DNA of 11,360 nucleotides, taken from Pseudoramibacter fermentans (GTDB lineage: Bacteria; Bacillota; Clostridia; Eubacteriales; Eubacteriaceae). A program made the translations under genes and the position numbers. The stretch's first letter is position 1, and each line of letters starts with the position of its first letter. The notes below the pieces were generated by a model. It ran no database searches and was not told the DNA's origin. It worked only from the letters and a program-made list of their open reading frames with translations. Below, piece after piece: positions 1-6,484 of the stretch. The stretch is from positions 1-11,360 of the forward strand of contig VOGB01000012.1 in NCBI GenBank assembly GCA_009493725.1, read 5' to 3'.

Positions 1-1
1 T

Positions 2-136
2 AGCCACGTAATTTTACCTGATCTAGTCTCAATCCAAGTTCCGCAAGTTCTGGCTTTACAAATGGCAGAACTGATTATTAAACGAATCAGTAATAAAGAG
101 AAAACGGGATCAGGATTGCGTGTCCCTAGGTATTAA
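2..136 (+). CDS. 3' end of a gene, possibly a LacI-type regulator C-terminus (partial)
   Basis: An open frame enters from the left edge and stops with TAA at 134-136, giving about 44 residues. The stretch ending LVSIQVPQ, followed by an A-E-L-I-I-K-R-I helix, resembles the end of the LacI/PurR effector domain, where 'PpLTtIrvP...A.eLLl.rI' is typical. The last residues (KEKTGSGLRVPRY) do not resemble the usual LacI tail, so the end may be altered by a junction. The resemblance is short and made by eye; another protein could give the same pattern. The next 99 bases (137-235) hold no recognisable gene, although the frame of the following LtrC-like remnant is open from 179. Confidence 0.28.
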   Translation, partial: SHVILPDLVSIQVPQVLALQMAELIIKRISNKEKTGSGLRVPRY

Positions 137-235
137 AAATAACTCCAGTGATCAGAGAAAGGCTTGATACGACCGTAAGAAAAAGCCATAGTTGGTATCC
201 GCTTAATTCCAGTATTTGAACATATCCACATACAA

Positions 236-991
236 GTGCGGCGAACCAGTCCTAGTGCTATAAGATTTTGTCAAAGAAATTTAGCGGATCATAAAAACGT
301 TACTAACCTATACAACGAACTCAAAAATTATTTGAATAACAATACTGATATTAAAGTCAGTGAAAAGAGATTGTCAGAACTTGGTGGCGCTAAAGGCTAT
401 TTTCAACCCCGCACTAATGAAATCGTCATTGGTGGCGATGAGCCCGACAATGCTTTGAAACTAAAGACGTTATATCACGAATATGCGCATAGCCAGCTAC
501 ACGGCCTAAAATCAGCCTTTAAAGATCGCCCGCGAGCCTATCAAGAAACGCAAGCCGAAGCGGTCGCATATGTTGCCATGCAAAATATTGGCGTTGGTAC
601 CAGCAACTACTCACTCGGTTACGTGGCCACCTGGGCCAAAGATAAAGCCGTAATCCATAGCGCTTTAAGTGAGATCCAGCAAGTGAGCAACAAAGTGATT
701 GAACTTAGCGATGGCTTAACCAAACAATTAGGCTTACAAGAAGCCCCAAAAGAGCCTGCGCATGATCTAAAAAAGCTATCAGCCCAGGATCTTAATAAGT
801 CCTATCAAGGCTTGCAACAACAAGTTCAGCAAGCAACTAGTCCACAACAGAAAGCACAATTTAAAAAACAGTTAAACGATGTGCACCAAGAAATCAGTGA
901 GCGAACACAGAAGCAACTGAAATCCTTTGCCGAAGAAAATCCGTCAATCAAAAAAAAAGATTCTAAACCAGATCAAAGTCTGCGGTGTTAG
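236..991 (+). pseudogene. LtrC/ArdC-like protein, 5'-truncated (zinc peptidase-like domain)
   Basis: The retained part is the C-terminal, ImmA/IrrE-like (M78-type) metallopeptidase domain of LtrC-like plasmid proteins. A zinc motif HEYAH lies at residues 81-85, the likely third ligand is E108 in the ETQAEAVAYV helix, and an 'ELGGAKGYFQP.TNEI' strand lies upstream. The last ~80 residues are Gln/Lys-rich and probably coiled coil. Full LtrC-like proteins carry an N-terminal ArdC-N (DUF1738-type) ssDNA-binding domain, which is absent here. The frame is closed upstream by TAA at 176-178. The only early start is GTG at 236, with no Shine-Dalgarno sequence, and homology appears to begin only about 20 residues in. 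I therefore read it as a decayed remnant rather than a working gene. Its base composition is more GC-rich than the defence genes, fitting plasmid backbone into which foreign cargo was joined. Confidence 0.72.
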
Positions 992-1209
992 TCAGCCCTT
1001 AATAAGAATGCTATAATAGAAAAAATACGGAAAAGATTGTTTTGTGATAGCTATAAAATTATGTGAATGTAAAAAGTAGTTCGCATAAAATATATAGCTT
1101 AAGTCGAATTGCTTTTTTGCATATCAACCCGATACATCTAATGATAATAGGCCTAATACCATGACTGAATAATGATTAAAAATGTTTTTCTTAATCTTTT
1201 GACAGTATA

Positions 1210-1236
1210 TTGACAACGGGTTTAGTTTGATAGAGT
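1210..1236 (+). promoter_or_regulatory. Candidate promoter of the endonuclease gene
   Basis: A consensus -35 box TTGACA (1210-1215) lies 15 bp from TAGAGT (1231-1236), which carries the extended -10 dinucleotide TG at 1228-1229. The spacer is shorter than the usual 17 bp, so the promoter may be weak or need an activator. A second TTGACA at 1199-1204 is one helical turn upstream. Transcription would start near 1243, leaving a leader of about 100 nt. Confidence 0.45.
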
Positions 1237-1304
1237 GTTGTCGTATCAGGGATATTAGTATCGTACACCTGCTTTTCGTTAGTGGGTTTAAAGTATCAAA
1301 CTAA
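1222..1304. repeat. 11-bp perfect inverted repeat flanking the transcription start
   Basis: TTAGTTTGATA at 1222-1232 is the exact reverse complement of TATCAAACTAA at 1294-1304, with 61 bp between the arms. The left arm overlaps the candidate -10 box and the right arm lies in the leader of the endonuclease gene. With this spacing it is better read as a pair of operator half-sites or a looping operator than as an mRNA hairpin. No regulator gene is seen next to it. Confidence 0.45.
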
Positions 1305-1343
1305 TTTTAAAAAGTCAATTATTAGTTAATTAAGGGGGTTCTC

Positions 1344-3104
1344 ATGGCTAACAGATCGTATGGATGGATACAAAATCCAGGAAAGTTTGATAGCTTGCAA
1401 CATGTAGTCCAGATATTAGATTCAAATTCTGTACAGTATAAGTTATTAAGAGACAAGCTAGTCCCTGAACTAATTTTTTTCAAGGATATTAAAAGTGAAT
1501 TGTTGTCTAAATTACAAGCTAACACAAGCACATTTACATATTCAGAACTTGTTGGAAGTGCAAAGGATAAGTATGGAAATTCAGTAAGTCGTTCCGGTGT
1601 TGGTCGGAAGGGTGCAATGGCAGATGGACTTATCCAAGTAACAATACCTTCGCAAAACAAATCAAAGCCTTGGACCGACAACTGGACTTCAGATGGATAC
1701 TTACGTTGGGCCGTGTCTTTAAATTTTGTAAAGCCCGATGAAAAATCAAGTGAATTTGAAATCACTCCATTGGGAGCTTTGTTTTCAAAAGCTCATACTG
1801 AAAAAGAGAGGGATTCCATTTTGGCACGGGTGTTTCTCTCCTATCCCCCTGCAACCAGAATATTATCCATACTGTCTCAGAATATAGATCATTCATTATC
1901 TAAATTTCAATTGGGACATAAGCTTGGTTTTTATGGAGAACCTGGTTTTACATCATATTCAAATAAATTGATGCAACAATATCTAAAGTCGGCTCAAGAA
2001 AAAAAGGAAATTTCTAAGATAAAGTCAGATATTGAGGGTACTAGTGATAAGTATGCTCGTATGATTTCTAAGTGGCTATCTAAAGTTGGATATGTAGAAA
2101 TTCATGGAACTAAGATCAGAAATGATTATGACGAAATAATATCTGGCTTTCCAACGTACTCAATAACGGGTAAGGGTTTGCATGCCTTAAACCAATCGAT
2201 TGGAAAGTCAAAAAACAATCGTGTTTCAAAATTTGTTAGGTGGGAGTTTTTTGCAACTACAGGTAAAAATAGGGACTATTTGAGGTTTAGAAGAGCAAAA
2301 ATTATTAAGATATTGATGCACACGCCTCGAAAATCACTGCGAGCATTAATGGACAATTTAAAAGCAACAGGTATTAATGATTCGATTGATGTAATTAAAA
2401 ATGATGTTTTAGGTTTGTCAAATTGTGGTATACGGGTATCTATAGATGGAAATAATATTGAGTTAAAAGATAAAATTCAAGATTTTTCAATTCCAACATT
2501 GAACATTAATAATGTACTGAAAGATAAACATTTAGAGAAAATAAAAGAAAAGTTTTTGGAAAATACATCATTAGATCCGCGTTTTATTTCTTTGATTGAA
2601 ATATCTCGAGATAAAAAACAAAACCGAGCTTTTGAAATAATTACAGCTGAGCTATTTAATACATCATATAACCTGTCTGCAATACATTTAGGTGGTGGAA
2701 GGCGACCAGACGTATTAGCATACAATGATAACTTTGGAATTATTGTTGATACTAAAGCTTATAAAAACGGTTACGGCAGGAATGTAAACCAAGAAGACGA
2801 AATGGTTCGGTATATTACAGAAAACAAGATTAGAAAACAAGATATCAGCAAAAATAATTGGTGGAAGTACTTTAGTAAGTCAATTCCAAGTACATCTTAT
2901 TATCATTTATGGATAAGCAGTGAGTTTGTTGGGATGTTTTCAGATCAGCTCAGAGAAACTAGTAGTAGAACTGGAGAAAATGGTGGAGCAATGAATGTTG
3001 AGCAGTTATTAATCGGTGCTAACCAGGTTCTCAATAATGTTCTTGATCCAAACCGTTTGCCTGAGTATATGGAAAACAAAGAAATTATATTTGGAACTTT
3101 ATAA
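1344..3104 (+). CDS. FokI-like type IIS restriction endonuclease
   Basis: At 586 residues it matches FokI in length and runs parallel to it from end to end. The N-terminal recognition part has the FokI-like start 'GWIQNPGKF', then 'DNWTSDGYLRWA', 'SYPPATRIL', 'GFYGEPGFTS' and 'GTSDKYARMI'. The C-terminal nuclease domain holds the PD-(D/E)XK site as D456 (RRPD), D469 and K471 (VDTK), equivalent to FokI D450, D467 and K469, with four residues fewer between the acidic residues. D485 and R489 correspond to FokI D483 and R487, which are needed for dimerisation. The expected activity is binding GGATG as a monomer and cutting a few bases downstream after pairing of cleavage domains. Specificity is inferred from the similarity and not read from the sequence. 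The start is set by AAGGGGG 5 nt upstream. A terminator closes the gene before its methyltransferase. Confidence 0.95.
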   Translation: MANRSYGWIQNPGKFDSLQHVVQILDSNSVQYKLLRDKLVPELIFFKDIKSELLSKLQANTSTFTYSELVGSAKDKYGNSVSRSGVGRKGAMADGLIQVTIPSQNKSKPWTDNWTSDGYLRWAVSLNFVKPDEKSSEFEITPLGALFSKAHTEKERDSILARVFLSYPPATRILSILSQNIDHSLSKFQLGHKLGFYGEPGFTSYSNKLMQQYLKSAQEKKEISKIKSDIEGTSDKYARMISKWLSKVGYVEIHGTKIRNDYDEIISGFPTYSITGKGLHALNQSIGKSKNNRVSKFVRWEFFATTGKNRDYLRFRRAKIIKILMHTPRKSLRALMDNLKATGINDSIDVIKNDVLGLSNCGIRVSIDGNNIELKDKIQDFSIPTLNINNVLKDKHLEKIKEKFLENTSLDPRFISLIEISRDKKQNRAFEIITAELFNTSYNLSAIHLGGGRRPDVLAYNDNFGIIVDTKAYKNGYGRNVNQEDEMVRYITENKIRKQDISKNNWWKYFSKSIPSTSYYHLWISSEFVGMFSDQLRETSSRTGENGGAMNVEQLLIGANQVLNNVLDPNRLPEYMENKEIIFGTL

Positions 3105-3120
3105 GATATCGAGTTAGCTG

Positions 3121-3160
3121 AAATGGAGCACCCGGAATTTTTGGGGGTACTCCATTTTTT
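3121..3160 (+). terminator. Rho-independent terminator after the endonuclease gene
   Basis: The arms 3121-3133 and 3145-3157 pair over 13 positions with one mismatch (AAATGGAG against CTCCATTT at the base), closing a loop of about 11 nt. A run of six T ends at 3160. It lies 16 bp past the endonuclease stop, so the endonuclease and methyltransferase genes should be largely separate transcription units. Confidence 0.85.
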
Positions 3161-3183
3161 ATGTCCTTTATTTTTAGAAGGCA

Positions 3184-3212
3184 TAGATAATAATAATTGT
3201 TTGTGCTAGAAT
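3184..3212 (+). promoter_or_regulatory. Extended -10 promoter of the methyltransferase gene
   Basis: TAGATA (3184-3189) lies 17 bp from TAGAAT (3207-3212), which is preceded by TGC, giving a complete extended -10 element (TG at 3204-3205). Transcription would begin near 3219. The -10 box overlaps the ATG at 3211-3213, so that ATG would not be in the message; this supports the later TTG start. Confidence 0.55.
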
Positions 3213-3224
3213 GTTAATCAACAA

Positions 3225-3241
3225 GGATGTAATAGGATGTG
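3225..3241 (+). promoter_or_regulatory. Methyltransferase leader: Shine-Dalgarno and two GGATG sites
   Basis: GGATG occurs at 3225-3229 and again at 3235-3239, in the same orientation and 10 bp apart. The second copy overlaps AGGA (3234-3237), which sits 9 nt before the TTG start at 3247 and is the best ribosome binding site. GGATG is the recognition sequence of FokI-type enzymes, so both the methyltransferase and the nuclease may bind here. Confidence 0.5.
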
Positions 3242-3246
3242 ATTAT

Positions 3247-5199
3247 TTGAGATTTATCGGAAGCAAGGCTCATATTTTAAATGATATTAATGAAATCTTG
3301 GAACCACATTTGGATGGCACTGAACATACATTTGTGGATTTGTTTGCTGGCTCAAATGTTGTTGGTCAGTTCTTTAAGCCTAAATTCTCCATTATTAGTA
3401 ATGACACCATGAGTTTTTCAAATGTTATTGCGAAAGCTACTATTGAATTAAATACACCACCGACATTTAATAAGCTTAGATCCGCAGGAATAAATAATCC
3501 ATTTCAATACTTTCAATCTGTAGATGTTAATAAATACTCAGGGGATTTTGTAACAGAAAACTATTCTCCTGCAGGAACTGCCAAGAGAATGTACTTTACT
3601 ATTGATAATGCTAAAAGAATTGATTTTGCCAGAACTACAATTGAAATGTGGAAATGCAAAAAATTAATTAATCGTGATGAATATTATTATTTGTTAGATG
3701 CTCTTATTCAGGGGATACCTTTTGTATCTAATACAACTGGAACCTATGGAGCATACTTAAAGCACTGGGACAAACGAGCATATAAACCATTAGAATTGAT
3801 ACCTAGCGAAATTATAGATAATGGTCAAAACAACAAAGCATATAGGGAAGATGCACTAAAATTAAAAGAATCGTTATCCGGTGATATTGTATACATTGAT
3901 ACGCCATATAATTCAAGACAGTATATTCCCAATTATCATGTATTAGAAACAATTGCTAGGTGGGATTATCCTAAGTTGCATGGAGTAACTGGTCAACGGG
4001 ATACGAGTCGAGAAAAGTCCAGCTTTGCAATGAAATCAAAAGCAAAAGAGGCTATGAAAGAATTGTTTAGTTCTCTTAAATTCAAACATGTCGTTGTTAG
4101 TTATTCAACTGATGGTATTGTTCCAGAAAACGAATTAATTGATATATTAAGAGAAAACTCTATAGATAAGGAGGTTGAGGTGAAACGAATCCCCTACAGA
4201 AAATATAAATCAAAAAAAGTAAATCCTGATACATCTGTCGAGGAATTATTATTTTATTTTAAGTCCAAAAATTCTATTAAATATGTCGAAGCCAAACATA
4301 ACCCTACTATTTACAACCACTCTAGTATCAGTAAAGCTAGAAAACGTGGGGCAGCGGGATTTATTAAGAGTCCATTGAATTACATCGGTGGTAAATATAA
4401 ACTACTTCCTCAAATTTTTCCATTATTCCCCCAAAATATTGATACATTTTTAGACTTATTTAGTGGTGGTGGAAATGTTGGGATAAATATTAATGCTAAC
4501 CATATTCAGTTTAATGATATAAACACAAAAATAAATTCATTATTCCGCTATTTTCAGGGGAAAAACCCGGAGGATTTGATAACTAAGATTAACAGACGCA
4601 TCACCGAATATGGACTCAGTAAAACAAATCAAGCGGGATTTCTAAAATTTAGAAGGGACTATAATAATAATCCGAATCCATTAGATCTGTACGTTCTGGT
4701 TGCATATAGCTTTAACTATCAATTTAGATTTAATAACAATATGGAATATAATAATCCATTTGGGAAAAACAGAAGTCATTTTTCTGAGCAAATGGCCGAT
4801 AACCTAAGGAGATTTGTAATTCATCTGAATGAGATTGATGCCGTGTTTACTGATAATTATTTTACAGAAGTAGATACTAGTCAGTTGACCCAAAAATCTT
4901 TTGTTTATGCTGATCCCCCTTACTTAATAACCACTGGGTCATACAACGATGGCAATAGAGGGTTTGTGAATTGGACAGAAAAGCAAGAAAAAGAACTATA
5001 TAAATTTCTAGATAATTTGAATTTGCGTGGTATATCATTTGCATTATCCAACGTGATGTTACACAAGGGAAAAAGAAATGCTATGTTATGCGAGTGGTCG
5101 CAGAACTATAATATCCATTACTTGAATTATAGCTATAAAAACGCGTCCCATAACACTAAACATTCAGGAAGTACTGAGGTACTGATTACTAACTATTAA
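3247..5199 (+). CDS. FokI-type two-domain adenine-N6 DNA methyltransferase
   Basis: This protects the partner endonuclease's site. FokI-type sites are asymmetric, so two fused Dam-like domains each modify one strand. Domain 1 shows motif X RFIGSK at the very N-terminus, motif I 'FVDLFAGSNVVG' (residues 29-40) and catalytic motif IV DTPY at 218-221, a variant of DPPY. Domain 2 shows YIGGK (379-383), 'FLDLFSGGGNVG' (401-412) and DPPY (556-559). I choose the TTG at 3247 over the in-frame ATG at 3211 for four reasons. Translation then begins with the M.FokI-like (M)RFIGSK. AGGA lies 9 nt upstream. The ATG is buried in the probable -10 box. The 650-residue length is close to M.FokI. The upstream choice would add 12 residues. 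The GIY-YIG gene follows after 40 bp with no terminator between. Confidence 0.93.
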   Translation: MRFIGSKAHILNDINEILEPHLDGTEHTFVDLFAGSNVVGQFFKPKFSIISNDTMSFSNVIAKATIELNTPPTFNKLRSAGINNPFQYFQSVDVNKYSGDFVTENYSPAGTAKRMYFTIDNAKRIDFARTTIEMWKCKKLINRDEYYYLLDALIQGIPFVSNTTGTYGAYLKHWDKRAYKPLELIPSEIIDNGQNNKAYREDALKLKESLSGDIVYIDTPYNSRQYIPNYHVLETIARWDYPKLHGVTGQRDTSREKSSFAMKSKAKEAMKELFSSLKFKHVVVSYSTDGIVPENELIDILRENSIDKEVEVKRIPYRKYKSKKVNPDTSVEELLFYFKSKNSIKYVEAKHNPTIYNHSSISKARKRGAAGFIKSPLNYIGGKYKLLPQIFPLFPQNIDTFLDLFSGGGNVGININANHIQFNDINTKINSLFRYFQGKNPEDLITKINRRITEYGLSKTNQAGFLKFRRDYNNNPNPLDLYVLVAYSFNYQFRFNNNMEYNNPFGKNRSHFSEQMADNLRRFVIHLNEIDAVFTDNYFTEVDTSQLTQKSFVYADPPYLITTGSYNDGNRGFVNWTEKQEKELYKFLDNLNLRGISFALSNVMLHKGKRNAMLCEWSQNYNIHYLNYSYKNASHNTKHSGSTEVLITNY

Positions 5200-5239
5200 C
5201 CAGAATAATAAGCAAAATTTACATTAGAGGAGTAACAAT

Positions 5240-6103
5240 ATGATTAAATTAACAGATTTTTTAGCATTCCCTGAACCCGCTGAAGCAAAAATTAAATTTA
5301 ACATGAATGCTGGTGATATTACAAAACCAGCCTGGGACTTACTGTTGAATGATAGTAATGACTGGTTGACTATGAACAGATGGAAAACTAAACAAGCTAA
5401 CAATAATTTAGGAAAAGCAGGTTATTTATTAACTTTTGCTCAATATTATCCATATGGGCCTGAATACTTTATTTTTGGTGGTTTATATAAAATTCAAAGA
5501 ATACAGCCGGAGGTATTTGAGACAGCTGGGTACAATTTGACTTTAAAACCCCAATATCAAGATTATATAAAAAGATTGATCATCAAATTAAAACAGCCTA
5601 TTGGGAGAAATATCTACTGTCGGCGCTATGAGAATATACAGGAAGGGATGCTAGATCCTGAGGTATATGAATTAGCTCCAGATACCAAGATTGGAAATTT
5701 TACTGGATACCAAAACGTTAGTTTACAACAAAAAGACCTCCAAACCATCTGGAAAAATAATGAGCCTAGTTGGAAACAGGCCTTATCCTATGTTAAAGGA
5801 GTTTATGTAGTAACTGATATAAGCAACTGTCGATTGTATATTGGTTCTGCGTCAGGAAACTCTGACGGAATATGGCAAAGATGGTCAGCTTATGCTAATC
5901 CCAAGCACCTTACGGGTGGCAATAAGGAATTTGAAAGAGTTTTAAAAGAGGATGGCATTACCCATATTACTGATAATTTTAGATACTCAATTATTGAAAT
6001 CTTTGATACTAAGACCAAAGAAGAAACCGTTCTCTCTCGCGAAAACTACTGGAAAATGGTTTTCAATACTCAAAACTCTTTATTGGGAATGAATCGTAAC
6101 TAA
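5240..6103 (+). CDS. GIY-YIG nuclease-domain protein linked to the R-M genes
   Basis: The C-terminal ~110 of 287 residues form a GIY-YIG domain: GVY at 187-189, YIG at 200-202, the conserved Arg as R214 (IWQRW), the metal-binding Glu as E268 (SRENYW) and a terminal GMN. All expected catalytic positions are present, so it is probably an active endonuclease. The first ~180 residues are a separate globular domain with aromatic-rich segments such as 'YYPYGPEYFIFGGLYKI'. I do not recognise it with certainty; similar N-terminal parts occur on GIY-YIG proteins annotated near restriction systems. AGAGGAG gives a strong ribosome binding site, and the gene probably shares the methyltransferase message. 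Possible roles are a second restriction nuclease, a modification-dependent nuclease or a nicking accessory. The sequence does not decide between them. Confidence 0.75.
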   Translation: MIKLTDFLAFPEPAEAKIKFNMNAGDITKPAWDLLLNDSNDWLTMNRWKTKQANNNLGKAGYLLTFAQYYPYGPEYFIFGGLYKIQRIQPEVFETAGYNLTLKPQYQDYIKRLIIKLKQPIGRNIYCRRYENIQEGMLDPEVYELAPDTKIGNFTGYQNVSLQQKDLQTIWKNNEPSWKQALSYVKGVYVVTDISNCRLYIGSASGNSDGIWQRWSAYANPKHLTGGNKEFERVLKEDGITHITDNFRYSIIEIFDTKTKEETVLSRENYWKMVFNTQNSLLGMNRN

Positions 6104-6484
6104 CGAATTAATAATAAAAATCAAAAGAAAATCTATCAAATTAGAATTTACCCGCACTAATCAATAAGTTGTGATGAACTATAATCTTTCTAATTTTACA
6201 ATAATTGCAAAATTCCGACTACATATCTTGCTAAAAAGTGCGCTATTAATGAAAGTACTTGGAATATATTCATCTGTCATGGGCTGTAAAATCTTGCTGA
6301 GACTTTCCTCATATTTCCATAAACTTCGCCTTGTAAGGAAAGCTCATTGGCATTTTTCTAACTAACCAAGACAAGGTCAATTCCTAAAAATAAAGATCAC
6401 CTCGTAATTAAACGTAAATGTGAAAACATGGAGAATTCTACTAGATAAAGTGGTAAATAAATCATAAAGAAGGGCATTCAAACG
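6104..6484. other. Gap between the R-M operon and Gabija; no gene recognised
   Basis: There is no strong terminator and no recognisable gene here. An open frame of 64 codons (6171-6365, +) has no Shine-Dalgarno sequence and a product unlike any family I know. The opposite strand has short open stretches interrupted by stops, which could be remnants of an older gene. Near the right end, AAGAAGGG (6467-6474) is the ribosome binding site for the ATG at 6485. A promoter for the Gabija genes should lie in the last ~100 bp (TAGATA near 6442 is one possible -10), but I see no convincing pair. Confidence 0.4.

Larger units (their letters stand above)
992..1343. other. Regulatory gap upstream of the FokI-like endonuclease
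   Basis: No coding sequence is supported here. At 1012-1017 there is a perfect TATAAT with TAGTCA 17 bp upstream (989-994), a possible promoter just after the LtrC-like stop. It is followed by complementary 7-mers AGCTATA (1049-1055) and TATAGCT (1093-1099). Further on are two TTGACA boxes 11 bp apart (1199-1204, 1210-1215), a long-spaced 11-bp inverted repeat, and several GTATC half-sites (1243, 1258, 1293). The ribosome binding site AAGGGGG (1332-1338) precedes the ATG at 1344 by 5 nt. Confidence 0.5.

Noticed and set aside
1322..1765. Minus-strand open frame of 147 codons, and smaller minus-strand frames at 2477-2725, 2945-3184 and 10582-10812
   Set aside because: Each lies almost entirely opposite a clearly recognised gene, has no ribosome binding site or family features, and is explained as a shadow of that gene.
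3211..3246. ATG 3211 as start of the methyltransferase
   Set aside because: It overlaps the probable -10 box, lacks a ribosome binding site, and adds 12 residues before the M.FokI-like N-terminus.
6171..6365. 64-codon open frame in the gap before Gabija
   Set aside because: It has no Shine-Dalgarno sequence, no recognisable domain, and a composition like random AT-rich sequence; it is described within the gap instead.
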